DNA of 64,000 bases from Apostichopus japonicus. Taxonomy: Eukaryota; Echinodermata; Holothuroidea; Aspidochirotida; Stichopodidae. The notes beneath the pieces were generated by a model that did no database searches, was not told the origin of the DNA, and saw only the letters and a list, made by a program, of their open reading frames with translations. This document shows, piece by piece, positions 22,364 through 58,193 of this stretch (within the stretch, counting starts at the first letter, position 1; the number at the start of each line of letters is the position of its first letter). Position numbers and translations under genes: made by a program. The stretch is taken from assembly GCF_037975245.1 (NCBI RefSeq), contig NC_092567.1:21984376-22048375 (forward strand), written 5' to 3'.

Positions 22364-23651
22364 ATATATATAAGTCAAAACATACCTGAAAATTAGCCAC
22401 TAGGCTTCCACCTAGGGCACAGAGGCAACCAAGAAACACTGTCAAACCGTTCAGTCTGTGCAGTCCTAATGTTATAACCATGGAGTCCACCTGCTTGTAC
22501 CTTAGCATTACTCCCACAAACACTGCAAGTAAGATACAACGGGGAAAAAAAACAATTATTAATAGACATAATTCATTAACATTACACGCAGATTAAAACA
22601 AATCAAAAGCAGATCCGATAAATTGTTCTACAAATGTTGATTAGGCTATTTTCTCAAAGCCTTTTTGCAGTAGCTGTCCAAAGATGCATGGTCATCATTT
22701 AATTCAAGTTCAAAGTTAATTGAAACCTTGATATATGACTTTCCTACAAAAACTGTATTGTGAGCCATGGTGATGGGTTGTGAGAAGATGGTGGGAAAGG
22801 GGGTGGGGGGGGCCTAAGGGGATATGGTATCGGTAATGCAACAGAAAATCGTATTGTAAATAGATGGAGGATTGTTAGATAAAAGCACTTAGCATAAAAT
22901 GTGCTTGGTGAGAATATTTAACTATGTACTTACTTATCAATGAAATCATATTCAAAAATTGGCCAAAAATGCAGCTTTCTGGGGCATCTCCTCCTGTATC
23001 ACTATACCAAACAAACATAGAAGAAAGTTCTTTCAAAACAACGTTTTCTCTCATTTGCTATAGTATGACATAGTTACGGTTTCATGATTCATTAAGTTAA
23101 CCATGCACATTAAGTTTTATTTTGCATTATTCCTGACCGTCTAGTAATGCCCTTGTATTGCACAAATATCTGAATATGCTTTCTTCATTCAATTTCTTCA
23201 CTCCAATACATTTTGGTGACTCCCACTTTGAATTCCCGGTCATTAATTGGACATCCAAGTTTCTCAATGTCAGTGTATCACATGCTACAGCAGATGGAAA
23301 CTTACCTAAGTACTTTTAAATATCAATTTTAATCAAGCAAGTGATCTTTCAACTTTAAAGGGTGATATGTATAAAAAATAAATCTGCAAATCCAAATACG
23401 CACAAAATGAAGAAACAGAACATTTATTAAAAACACATATGACTACAAATTTATATGTACAAATAATACATATTAAACTAAGGAATGGTGTTGAGTTAAA
23501 AACTAATTAATGATTACCTGATGTATGGGAATAGTTTGGCAACATCTCCATGTAAGACTGCTATAGTGTAGCTAGTAACAAGCATTATTGGTCCCAGGAT
23601 GGCTAAGGCAATGGGCAGGAGAACCAGACACAATCCTCTACAACCCTCCAT
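19091..23651 (-). CDS. DRAM/TMEM150-family six-span membrane protein
   Basis: Six coding exons on the minus strand, in transcript order: 23651-23518, 23001-22934, 22522-22386, 21750-21546, 20234-20173, 19229-19091. Phases agree at each junction and the product is about 247 residues, close to DRAM1/DRAM2. Family features visible: a hydrophobic first span, the SDTG...PES...FG stretch after it (exon 2), VANFQ at the end of a span followed by VHYLGA, PEDGGY before the fifth span, and SEW starting the last. Known family role: Frag1/DRAM/Sfk1 proteins sit in lysosomal or plasma membranes, and DRAM1/2 act in autophagy. Which paralogue this is cannot be settled. The last exon carries an apparent single-base frameshift. 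The neighbouring SETDB1 is transcribed divergently. Confidence 0.87.
19351..19589 (-). mobile_element. tRNA-derived SINE, family 2, copy 2
   Basis: Same family as 6452-6706: minus-strand head TAGCTCAGTGGTTAACACC with B box GAGTTCGAGTC, a shared body, and a (TATG)n tail. It lies in the last intron of the DRAM-like gene, in the same sense as that gene. Confidence 0.82.
20173..20234 (-). CDS. DRAM-like exon 5
   Basis: 62 bases, acceptor TTTGCAG|AA, donor GGG|GTAAGT. Encodes AGWNKHHVHKSYYYWGPEDG, the loop before the fifth span with the conserved W.PED.G pattern. Confidence 0.83.
20865..21370. repeat. 258-bp tandem duplication in a DRAM-like intron
   Basis: GATCTAACTCAAGTTTCAAGG begins copies at 20865 and 21123. 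Both continue through AATGAATAATAACAGGTTA, AAAATGTAATTAATCAACGA and CAGTGAACCCATTAGGCT with small differences. Confidence 0.87.
21546..21750 (-). CDS. DRAM-like exon 4 (fourth span region)
   Basis: Encodes DTHVMEVHYLGALLLFG, CFAHTYISYK and the span ending CILLSSVE. The donor A|GTAAAC at 21545 was chosen because it alone gives the phase 1 exit needed by the next exon. A stronger-looking GTAAAA at 21508 gives the wrong phase. Confidence 0.8.
22010..22372. repeat. Two (TA)n microsatellites
   Basis: Long TA runs at about 22011-22053 and 22318-22372 bracket about 265 bases with an unexplained GC-rich segment (GGTCGGCACTGGGCGGCC). All of it lies in intron 3 of the DRAM-like gene. No gene was seen. 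Confidence 0.9.
22386..22522 (-). CDS. DRAM-like exon 3 (second and third spans)
   Basis: Encodes FVGVMLRYKQVDSM, LHRLNGLTVFLGCLCALG and VANFQ. Acceptor TTGCAG|TG, donor CAG|GTATGT, phase 1 in, phase 0 out. Confidence 0.87.
22934..23001 (-). CDS. DRAM-like exon 2
   Basis: Completes the family signature across the splice: (I)SDTGGDAPESCIFGQF, then the start of the second span. Acceptor GGTATAG|T, donor A|GTAAGT. 68 bases, phase 2 in, phase 1 out. Confidence 0.86.
23518..23651 (-). CDS. DRAM-like exon 1 (start codon, first membrane span)
   Basis: ATG at 23651-23649. Encodes MEGCRG, a long hydrophobic span including LPIALAILGPIML, then LFPYIS. Donor CAG|GTAATC, phase 2. An acceptor (TTTTACAG) ends at 23671, so the start lies in the second exon of the transcript behind a non-coding first exon. 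Confidence 0.86.
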
Positions 23652-23661
23652 CTTGAGTCAT
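23638..23661 (-). promoter_or_regulatory. Overlapping upstream ORF of the DRAM-like gene
   Basis: An ATG at 23661-23659, 10 bases before the main start and in another frame, opens a seven-codon frame that ends in TAG inside the main coding sequence. If transcribed as inferred it could lower initiation at the main start. Short overlapping frames also occur by chance. Confidence 0.35.
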
Positions 23662-23670
23662 AAATTATTA

Positions 23671-26490
23671 CTGTAAAACGAGTAAAGATTGTTTTTTTTT
23701 GGTTCTGACAGCAATCGCTTTGCAAAGAACACTAATTCATTGAAACGTAACGGTAATCATTTCTGGTCTAAATGTCAACATACTGAAAGTAACTTTCAAA
23801 CAGTCCTCTCCTAAAATTTCTGACTCATCAATTATACATTGATCAGGGAATAATCTAAGCATTCAAATATTTTGTACCGTAGCACTTTTGTAAGGCTCTG
23901 AATTTTGTCTCTAACTAAATGCTTTCGTTATAATGAGTGAAACCGCTGCAACACATCATTGTAGTTATATAGCAATGGCCGGGTGTTACTAAAACGAATG
24001 ACAATTCATTACACATAACAAATGACAATATGTTGTACACACTAAAAACTTGCGTTGACTAAAACGAATAACAGTGAATGTCAGCACAGACATTTGCTTC
24101 AACTGGATATCACAGTACAGATTTGTGGGTATATTAAAGCCACTCAAACTGAGTGGATGCGAAGTGCGTGGCTTACAGGTCTAGTAAAGTACGGACAAGA
24201 TACAAACGCACGTTATAGTAAGCGAAATTGTAAGTCTGATTTTAGAAAGTAAATTTAACGTCATTCCCGATATTAAATGTTAGAAACTAACAATACTGTA
24301 ATCTTGAAACGGCTAAAAATTTCAGGAAGAGTCCTTATATTGGACATTTCTATGAATTTTTTTTTTTTTAGGGGGGGGGTGCAAAAGGGACTGGAAAAGG
24401 AGAAAATTTGCGCCAGTTTTTCTCTTCTCACCACGGCCCTAGTTGTCATTCGGTGTCATTAGCTGTCATTCAACAATGATTATTAACCCATTAACCCTGT
24501 ACAAAGTCAACTGTCATTCGGTCATTCACTGTCAATCGTTTTAGTTTGTCCTTAGCAATGTGACCACTTTTGCGAAGCATTTTGGAATGCGATATGGAAT
24601 AAATTCTTCTCTGTATAAAGTTAACATAATTGTTTGAATTTCTAATTTTCAAGATGTTTAGCCATATAGGAATTGAAATCAGGTTAAGTTGTTATAATTA
24701 CATTTGGTTGTGGATATAACATCATATACAGCTATTCATGCTGTACAATTAAGACACGTAAACCCAAAAAGTTTGTCTTCTGCAACCGTAGGCTTTTGTT
24801 TCCGTCATTTGTAGTAGGTGTAACACACGAAAATTATAATTGATACTGGTTCCACGAAATGTAAACAGTATGCAGTCTTCTAAACACTTTTGAACGTTGT
24901 GCTAGGCTATGCATTGTTAATCGTGATATTAAACATTATGTCCAGGCTTTCGGGCAAGGATTTAATGTCTAATCCGAACAGAAAATTTCTTGCCAACTTT
25001 GACATGATAGCCTATTTAGCCTTTTGTGCAGCTTTGAATATATGATTAGGCTAAGCACTAGTATTTAGTAATAGTATTACTAGAATATAGACTAGAGTGC
25101 GCTTTTGCATGGAAAGTTCATCTGGAACTTTGTAAGACGTTAGACTATGTGTTCGCTTTGCAGTTGGAATGCATCTATTAAAACTACTTACTGATCCTTC
25201 TAGAAATTGGTGCCTTACATGAGAGCCGGGAATTCTTCATAAAAAGCTCTTTCTGAGTGTTATTATGTTCACTTACCCAGCCTACGTAAGGTATTGTTGT
25301 GAAGCACGAACTGACGCTAAACCGATGCACCGGTCTTATGACATGATATGACGTAATTAAAGTGAAAATAAGAGTTTCCTGTTTGTGAATTTCCAGGCTG
25401 TTTTGAAGCATGGACATATATGAAGATAAAATGCTCATTACAAACTCCTCAAAAACAAAGCAATTCCTTTTAGTATGGATTATTCGAAAGATTTCAACTA
25501 AAGCATAAGGCTAGCTAGTTAGTTTTATTCCCGACCCTGCCCTTTTTGCGTCCCATAAAATTGATACGATTCGATAGTATGTGTATGTCACAGTGATGTG
25601 TATGTACGTTCGTACACACCGTATATACCGAATCTGGAAATTATCAAAGAAGACGGCATAGTGTAGGCACAAAGCGAAGGTCACTTGCGGATATCCGTTC
25701 TCAAGCACAAAGTGAGAAAACCAAATGTTTTGCCACTTTTTTGGCGCTTTAAGCCATGTTTTGTTGTACTTGAAAATCACAAAGGATCCACAAACGGCTA
25801 TATTGTAAAGTGTAACGTTAGTAAATACGCTTAGGCTGTACGATAAGTTATCAATGGCCTGCCCCTAGGCTAGCCAACTGAATACATTGTCAGTAACTTC
25901 CAAACAATACAAGTACCCTAGCCACTACAGGTTCCACCAAATATTAGTTACGCGAAATGTGTATATGTATTAAGCAATAGACCTATGGAGTTCAGATGTC
26001 ATTTGAAGTATGCAGAGTGTAAATGTGAAAATGCGGTAGGCCTGCCCTTAGGGCCTTAGTACAGTAGTATCTCAAGAATAGGAATATGGAGGGATATCAT
26101 ACTTTATACGTTGCTTTTGGCTATTGACTTCTACAAATGCATGTATGAAACCGCAACCTAAAGAAGTTAATTTACTGTGGCTCTCATTTGTACTATGAGT
26201 AAAAAAAAACTTACTTATTATGTGTAGGTGAGGTCAAAGGTCATTTGTGGCCAACAGACAGCAACAATTAGAAATGTGTTGGTTTTTATCTTGAGGTAAA
26301 TTTAGTTTCAAAACATTCAGTATTTTATGTCATCGAAACCTCTTTGCATTTTCGCATTTCTGATCAATCGCTTACCTGTCCATTCTTGCACTTAATGTAA
26401 TTTTGCGTGAATATTTCAACAACCTACATAATTTTCTCCTCTGTTATATGGTTTGGTTATAGATGTACATTCTGAGAACATTCAGGCCAG
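23671..26490. other. Head-to-head intergenic gap (DRAM-like and SETDB1 promoters)
   Basis: About 2.8 kb between the acceptor of the first coding DRAM-like exon on the minus strand and the first recognised SETDB1 exon on the plus strand. It should hold the non-coding first exon(s) and promoters of both. No conserved protein, TATA box or clear CpG island was recognised. Confidence 0.5.
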
Positions 26491-50056
<23,566 letters not shown>

Positions 50057-53000
50057 GTGTCTTTAAGGCAAAGGCTACTGCTTCAAGGAGAGTTCAGAAT
50101 CTTAGAGAGAGAGAGTCAGAGGGTCTGCTTACATAGACAAAGTTAGCACTTGCCTGTATGGTCAATGTTCATTGCTACCAAAAAAGGCTAAATGTCTTTG
50201 AGGCTGGTAAATGGTCGATGGAGTCTGTGTTATAAGTAGAGGGGGCTGTTGTAGATTAAACAGAGAGCTCTGGACAGGTTTTGTTGCTGTCGTGAACTGC
50301 TGCACAAACTGTTTGTGTTTCTCGACTAAAGCCGATGAGACTTAGAACGGACAGACTCTTGATCAGTCGTAGCTTTAAGCATGCCCGCACTTGCCCGACT
50401 ATCCACGGTGAGAGCGTGGTGGCCAATTGGCTAAGGCGTCGGACTCATGATCCAAGGATTGCTGGTTCGATTTCTGCCTAGTTCATTACGTTGTGTCCTT
50501 GGGCAAGATGCTTTATCTCACTTGCCTTTCTCCACCCAGGGGTTAAATGGGTACCTGTGAGGTAACTTGTCATTGGGCGCAGTATATAACTGCTGCCGAC
50601 TGGAGGGATTGTCTCTGGGACAGGTTATCATTGACCAGGGGTAATATAATGTCTGTAAAGCGCTCTGAGACCTATCGCTGGTATAAAGCGCTATATAAAA
50701 AGCAAATATTAGTATTGAGTCGGTCGGGCAGTTTGTGGCAGGCTTTAAAGCTGAATGAAGAGATATCCTTCCTAGTTCATGAGTTGTTGGGTTTTCTGTG
50801 CTACAAGGTTCAAAAAGGGTTAGTATTAGGTTGGGTAGCCAAACGTTATTTCTACCATAGGTTAGAAATATTTTGAGCAATAGTTGTAAAAGTAGTAGGC
50901 AAAACAATCAGAGGATTATCCGTTCCCTCTTGGAGAATTTGCAGGTTTGAGTGGTTCGAATAGTTGACGATACCTATGTGTTAGCAGGATAGCTTGGGTA
51001 GCAGTGTTTTAATGCTACCATGATTTATTCAAGAAATGTTAGACAGCAGGAAATTGTGGTATTAAAGCAAGAGAAGGATACCTTTACCAAAGGAAGGAAC
51101 AAATGAGTACCTTTTTCTTGGGTACTGGCCTTTTTCATCCTTTGACAGATGCTGCATTTACCCTTGTTGGTACTTAAATGTTTTTTTTCATAACAATTTT
51201 GGGCATATTTTAAGCATTTGGAAGTTATGTCCTTAAGAATAATTTTATTTTTTTCCTAAAACTTACGTGTGGCTTAGGAAGGTGTTGGCAAGCCAGAATC
51301 TCTTTGTCTCACATCTGGGCATACCTCTGTCCCTGTCATAGTATGTCTGAGACTTGTACATTTATGTATGCTGGTTACCCTTGGAGAAAAAGGAAGAAAG
51401 ACTAGCAGCTACATCGAAAAGACATACTTTAAAATCTTAAAATCTTCCAAGGCTGTAACGATAGGCTGATTTAACTTGACACCTTGAACCCAGTGTTACT
51501 ATAATGACAATGGTCATGTCTTTTCATCATAAACTATTCATTCATTCATGAACTCGTGTCACAACAGAAGGAAAATTTGGTGAAGGAGTTGAGCTGGAAA
51601 AGAAATCATATAAAAGAAGGATTGGAATAGAGAAAGATGCTTACTCTTCTTGCTAAGAGTGTATTGATGGGTTTCATCTATGTATCAGTTCTTGGACCCG
51701 TCATATTCAACTAAATTAATTTTCCCACTGACGACACCAACGATCAAACACTCCCTCCCACTTATGTAACCAGAGTACATGGTGGGTTGAAAATAATTGT
51801 TTCTATATTATTTTTTGGTGTCAGTTGAGCTAGTGGTGCAATAGCTATATTCTACGCATCATGTTATGTTGCTATAGCAACAGCTATAGCTACAGCTGGT
51901 GTGGGGGAGGGAGGGGGTTAGAGAAGTATTAAAATATAAAAATTGCCGTCCTACCCAGGAGATTAAAGTATATTTCACTGTCATTGCATTACGATCAATT
52001 TTCAAATTTTGTCGATCAATATGGCCAGAAAAAAATGAGTAAGATTGGTTATTCGTGACAAGGTGTAATTAGTGAGGCATCTGTGATTTATGCATGAGAA
52101 GGGAATGCTACTATATGACTGATGGATGTCTCCTTTGACATTTGGTACATCAAATTTGGAATATTTGTTTAGCAGTCAGAGTTCTATGAAATCCATGCTT
52201 TATTGAAAAATGTTTCCTGAGAATTTTAACTTCCTCTTTGGGAGAAGTTCTTTTATACCAAAATTATAAATGAGACAAAGCTCATAGGATATGGTGATCT
52301 CACTCATTCATTCTGTTGTGACCAGTTGCCATCATGCAATTGAACCAAAACTTTAAGATATGCTCTCAGGATACGGTCACACATTATGATACAGACGATT
52401 TCAGAATAATCAAGTGCTGCCAATTGGACGATTATTTTTTAACCGTTCTTTAAGAAGTAGATCTTACAAATTTCTTGCACTCAAACTTTTACTAATATTC
52501 ATAACATTATTTCAGCCTCATAGGTTCTTTGTCTGAGCTAAGCTTATCATTATGTTAGTTATTTCTTTCACATTGAAAGTATTGGTGTGGGGAGGGGGGG
52601 GGAGGGGAGGTACTGTGACATCACCCATTAATACAATATATTGATATGATTGAAAACGATAACACCATGAGATGTCATTTTGAATCAGGATATCCCGCAA
52701 ATGGAACAAGATTATTTTTTTTAAACTCTCCCTCACAATTAATTTCAAATACACAAGGTTACCGTCAATATGTGGGTCTGCTTTTTCCTTGAATGCAGAT
52801 GTGTCATTTGTTTCATTTCATTTGCGAGATTTGATGTCGAAAAGCACAAAATGTCGTCTGTGGTCAGGGGTGGATCAATTGGCTTTACCTGTCCGAGCTG
52901 CCAAGTTGTGGTACCAAGGGCGCTGATTTCTTCCTGGATGTGATTTTTTTTTGGGGGGGAGGGGGGCTAGTTTTCATGCAAGGATCCAAAATGCACCATT

Positions 53001-53830
53001 TCCTTCTAGGACCTAGCCCTGCTGGTCGTACCCCCAAGTCCATCCCTGTCTGTTGTTTACCACAGATGATTCTACACGGTCATTTGAAGCACAAACTAAT
53101 ATGGTCAGGTGTTTATTTGTATTCCTTTAATTTTTTTAATTTTTTTTATATCTTTGTAAGAGGGTTCCAGTGTTTTTGTAAGGAGGAGTTCACATATCAT
53201 AGCATGGTCGAATATTGTGAACTGTTTAGACTAATATTACGAATATTCCATACATTTGTTAAATTCAGATTAGTGATAAATCTTGAAGATTTAGTATTCA
53301 ATTTGGTATGGTAATTGGTAAATAATGAACATTAACTAATTGCTGAAATAATGAATTTGAAGAAGTGTTACATTCAATGATTTTGTAACTTAAAATATCT
53401 CTGTTAGCATTGTAGATAATCGTGTGAATGTTGTTCAGTAAATCATAATGTTTAATGCCTAAAAAAACAAAATGTTTCTGTTTTGAAATAATTGATTATC
53501 TTTTTCTGTGAAGTGCATGGGGGCGGGGAGTCTTTGCTATAAATGTTGAACCCTGTTACATTGAGTGTTCTTAATGTTAAATATCGCCACCCCTCTTTGT
53601 GTCAATTTATAGCTGAAGGTGTTTCATTGTGGATTGAAAAAAAAAAAATGTTTGCTGATGTTGGAATAGTAGGAATGTAATGTTTCCAGTCGTTCTACAG
53701 TTGTGGCCTGCCATTGTGGGTTTTTTTTAAGTGTCGTAAAAAACATATTTTTCTACCCAATTCGTAGTATGCCTAGGTTTGTTATGATGAAAGAAAACAA
53801 ATAAAAATAAATATTTTGGATGACGTCATA
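50057..53830 (+). other. SETDB1: Probable SETDB1 3' UTR and flank
   Basis: AT-rich sequence without conserved coding frames, containing a SINE (50409-50717). AATAAA signals at 53800 and 53806 are candidate cleavage signals if the UTR is this long. Earlier cleavage is possible. Confidence 0.45.
50409..50717 (+). mobile_element. tRNA-derived SINE, family 1, copy 2
   Basis: tRNA-like head with A box TGGCCAATTGGCTAAGGCG and B box TGGTTCGATTTC. The body has TTGTGTCCTTGGGCAAGATG and CACCCAGGGGTTAAATGGG, and the 3' end AAAGCGCTATATAAAAAGC. It shares the central body with 3815-4200 but differs downstream. Confidence 0.8.
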
Positions 53831-53945
53831 ATTCATTGATGCGATTGATCATTTATCTTCTGTACTTTACTATCTTGTTCCGCTCCTTCTTCATCTCTTT
53901 CTTTGATCCCTTTTTTCTTTTTTCTTTTTTTTTTTCCAAATTTAA

Positions 53946-54292
53946 AGGGTGTGAAGACTCGCGCACAAAGAAACGTCTCATGCCGGTAATCTGCCCTAGT
54001 TTCGAATGAGGTGTAACAGAAGTGTTAGACACCACCATCGATCCCAGAAAATACACACACCGCTTGCTACCGTCGGTAATTAGACACTAGTGTACAGTCA
54101 ATACATACAGCTACGGTCAATACCCACAACACAGTGTACATAGCAGCGTGGACATCTCAGGTCTAGATAAAAGATAACAAGGTATCACTTTTCATTACTG
54201 TCTGCATTTTGTAGCGACAAGAAGAAACTTCACTTGCAAGCAACGGAAAGTTAACTTTTCAGAGCGCGGTTTGGGGTGAGTCTTCAATGCAT
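53946..54292. mobile_element. TTAA-flanked inverted-repeat element (piggyBac-like MITE)
   Basis: Left end AGGGTGTGAAGACTCGCGCA, right end (reverse complement) ATGCATTGAAGACTCACCCC, each bordered by TTAA (53942-53945 and 54293-54296). TTAA duplication is the piggyBac signature. The TIRs are imperfect and there is no transposase. A truncated relative is at 12716-12890. Confidence 0.65.
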
Positions 54293-54969
54293 TTAAGGAA
54301 TCTTTGCGATAGTGATGGCGTGTTGTGTGCGTGTGTATGTTGTTCGGAAAGCTATTATTGTATAGGTCATTCCGTGCCAGTGTTTGGTGCAGCTTCCGTA
54401 TAAGAACAAAATAACTTACATTAAGGACAACATATTTTCTTCTTCTTTAGGGAAGGGAAGGAGGTGTATTGGGTAAAGGACGTGACGAATTAATTGGCAA
54501 AGGTGACAAATTTGATACAACCTTATGACAAGTCAATTTCTTTTGAGTGCAAACTGTGTAACACGGTTCTTTTGAAATTTTTGTCTATAGAGTGTTGATG
54601 AGAAAATGTTGGGGACAATTTTCTTTTAAACCCACTTTATGTGGGTTAATACCTCTGTCAAATTGAGTGTGGGAAAGGAGCTAGCAAAATGTAGGACGAC
54701 CATGAAAAATGGAATAAAAAACTGGCACTCAAAAAATCTGTGTTTATCCTCGATTCCCCTCTCTCGAAAGTCGTGAGAAGGGGGTGGAGGGGGGGGAGGG
54801 TCTTTTGATGGGTGATTGGTTTTTGCAATGTTTGATGCAACAACTTTCAACCGTTATGTTGTCGTGGGTGACTTTTTTTTTTTAAATGGCTGGTCCTAAG
54901 ATACAATTATGTACTCCTTTATGCAACTTGTGATTGGAATTGTTAAACTGTTTAGGTTGTAATTTACTT

Positions 54970-55090
54970 GTTATATACTTAGGTACTTTACTCTTAGATT
55001 CCTTTAAATACTCTCTTCATCACTACTGTACATGTTACATACTTAGGTACTTTACTCTTGGAGTCCTTTAAATACTCTCTTTATCACGTG
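54970..55090. repeat. 64-bp tandem duplication
   Basis: ACTTAGGTACTTTACTCTT and CCTTTAAATACTCTCTT occur at 54977 and again 64 bases later, with few differences. Confidence 0.9.
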
Positions 55091-56177
55091 GTTGAGGGGT
55101 GGAAGTTGGGCCCGTTGTCTTTGTACTGCCTCTCCCCCCCCCCCCCCCCCTCAGACGTCTACTTGGTGACTGAACTATTTTATTTGGTGTCTTACTTCTT
55201 ACTCAATTTTAATGTTATTGCGCTTAATTCTCTGTTTATGAATAAAAAAATATTTATCATTAGCAGGCGAACAAACTCAAAGAGTTGTTTTCCCGAGTAA
55301 TAACTTCCTATTCGACTCACCATGCATATTCATGTCTCCATGGCTACCAGTTTGACGTAAAAAAGTGGGGAAACATGGTACGGTTCGAATATTTGAACAA
55401 AGTGCGAATATTCACACAACAATTACAAACTACCATTCATAACTGGCGGATCGAGAGTGGTGCTTAGTCATTTATTGACTAGAAACGGTCACCAACATAA
55501 AGAAGAAAAATATATGATTCTGCTTTTCGTCTTACAAAATGAATGAAAGGACACATAACTTATTGCCGTACATAAACATGAAAACAACTTACTCATAAGA
55601 AGGATCCTTTTTGCGTCATGATAGTGACTAAAGGTAAATAAACAAGTAGCAATGACAACCAAAAACAACCACAACAACAACGTAGAAACGTAACGTAAAC
55701 TCAGATGTATTTGTTTAGACACACAATCATAAAGAGAAAAGTATTACTGTTCGTCATACGGAGAAGGAGGAAAACAAGGAGAACGAGGAGGGGAAGGAAT
55801 CAAAGCTTAGACATCTCCCTATATTTCTTCAGCAAATGAAGATTAAATCAGCAGCGGGTAAATAATGTAATTATTACATTCTCAACATTCGTCTCCTTGA
55901 CAAGTTTGGATAATAGTACAAAAAAACATATCACAATTGCAAAATTTCTATAAAGAAAAGAAAATATAGTCTTTCAAATAGTTAGAATTTGCAAAAGGTG
56001 ACAAAGCAAGTTAATGAGTGACTTGGGAATTTTGACTATCGCTTGAGGTGTAGAGTGGGTCGACTTGTTTGGCACTTAGTGCCCCCGGGATATATCCTTG
56101 CTGACTTTTCTTAAGATCTTTTATAAAATGTATCTTGCAGGCTTCATCGCCACGAAGACGCACGACAGACAGAAACA

Positions 56178-56395
<218 letters not shown>

Positions 56396-56988
56396 TCTCC
56401 CTGAATAAGTTCTCTTCTAGTGCGTCTGTTTCTTACAACTCTGGCCAAAGATAATACCAAAAGACCCATAGAAATTAAATTTCTGGCCTCACGTTACCGT
56501 AAAGGCAAAAAACGTTAAACGAAATATAGTACATACAATAACGTATACAGATACTACTTGCACAAGAAATAACAATAGACCGGATTAGGGAAGTTTTGCA
56601 GTACAAAGGGTCGAGGGAAAATACCAAATATGTTTTGCGGAACCTATAGTTAAGATTTGCATGCAAACCAGTTATAATTATTTCATTGTCATGGTAGTGT
56701 AAACGGCTATTGTGACCTTACTACAACCTTATTATTCTCAGCGTATACGGTTTTAAGGTGAAAGTAGCCTTGGAATTCATGCGCTCAAAAACAATATTTA
56801 AAAAATCTGTCTTTTATCACATATCGAACCTTCGAAAGGATCGTCACTGTCCAAGCATTGCCGTAGCTTATATCCCGTCGGTATATGTATACCAAAACAG
56901 AACTAGCATCGTTCGATACAGGTGCCAATAGCCTTCAGTGAAATGACGACCTTCCTTACCGGTTTCGAACCTCTGAACATACAATCAT

Positions 56989-57067
56989 CGTCCTTTGCCT
57001 ATAGTTGGTTAGGCTGTCCGCATATAAAGCGGGAGGCCCGGGTTTGAATTCCGGTTGAGGTTGGACG
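56989..57067 (+). other. tRNA-like sequence (degenerate)
   Basis: Foldable parts: D arm CCTA-loop-TAGG with TAGTTGGT, anticodon arm CCGC-ATATAAA-GCGG, and T arm CCGGG-TTTGAAT-TCCGG. The 3' strand between T arm and GGACG is too long for an acceptor stem, so this is a pseudo-tRNA or SINE head rather than a working tRNA. Confidence 0.45.
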
Positions 57068-57156
57068 TTTTTTTTTAACTGTGGACTTTCCAACTCATTA
57101 CAATTTCATGTTTTTCTACAATTTTTTCTACAATAAATAAAAAAGAAGGAAAAAAA

Positions 57157-57505
57157 AATATATATATATCACCATATATATCACCATATATATATATCAC
57201 CATATATATCACCATATATATATCACCATATATATATCACCATATATATCACCATATATATATCACCATATATATATATCACCATATATATATCACCATA
57301 TATATATCACCATATTTCACCATTTATATCACCATATATTTCACCATATATATCACCATATATATATCACCATATATATATCACCATATATATATATCAC
57401 CATATATATATATCACCATATATATATCACCATATATATCACCATATATATCACCATATATATCACCATATATATCGCCATATATATCACCATATATATA
57501 TCACC

Positions 57506-57535
<30 letters not shown>
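57157..57535. repeat. TATATATCACCA satellite
   Basis: About 380 bases of ATATATCACC units of 10-16 bases that vary mainly in the number of TA steps between ATCACCA blocks, ending in a longer TA run. There are no spacers of unique sequence, so it is not CRISPR. Confidence 0.95.
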
Positions 57536-57536
<1 letters not shown>

Positions 57537-57540
57537 CATT

Positions 57541-57735
57541 AATATATGATATGTCCATATGTTACCATATCACCTGAGCCTTCCGTGATACGCACTGTTG
57601 AACGAAAATAATATATTCGTCGTGTGATTTTGTCCGATGAAGTACAGACTAACAGTTAAGCACTCTGATTGGACAGAAAGTATCTTTCCATATCTCATAG
57701 AATGGTTGGAAGATTGTACGGTTCCGAGCAAATCT
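57541..57735. repeat. Duplicated block, copy 1
   Basis: Matches 58405-58600. Shared blocks include ATATGTTACCATATCA, CGTCGTGTGATTTTGTCCGA and CACTCTGATTGGACA, then a GTTCCGA.CAAATCT end. Copies lie about 870 bases apart in the same orientation. Confidence 0.88.
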
Positions 57736-57769
57736 AATACATATTCATCAGCAATATTAACAAGGAAAG

Positions 57770-58160
57770 GGGTGATTTAACCAGGAATGAGGTGGAAAAT
57801 CAGTTTAATATTAACCAGGATAATGGTGACATCAACCAGGAAATGTTTAATTTAACCAGAAAGGGGTGGAACATTCTGTGATATTAACCAGGATAGTATT
57901 AGCATCAACCAGGAAATGTTTGTAAATATCACAAGGAATGAGGTGAATACCCATTGATATTAACCAGGACAGTGTCAAAATTTCACCACGAAATTTAACC
58001 AGGCTTTCCTGGTTATATCTACCAGGATTTTGTTAAAATCTCATTAACCAGGCAACTTGATGAAAACAACCAGGATATATAGGGTAGCATATAAACGCAA
58101 CTCCTGGTGAAAATTTCACCAGGAACTGGTGAAATTTCACCATGTTGTTTTTAGAGTGTA
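57770..58160. repeat. ACCAGG-rich ~75-bp repeat ending in a palindrome
   Basis: About eleven exact ACCAGG copies in 350 bases. ATTAACCAGGA recurs at 57810, 57883 and 57959 (73-76 base spacing). The end holds the hairpin CCTGGTGAAAATTTCACC-AGG and a second GGTGAAATTTCACC palindrome. Confidence 0.85.
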
Positions 58161-58193
58161 GGCCTATACGTAGGCCTTCATTCGTTATAATTA

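Noticed and set aside
56989-57067. Functional tRNA gene
   Set aside because: The acceptor stem does not close at the normal length; only the D, anticodon and T arms fold.
57157-57535. CRISPR-like repeat array
   Set aside because: Eukaryotic DNA, repeats contiguous without unique spacers; it is a satellite.
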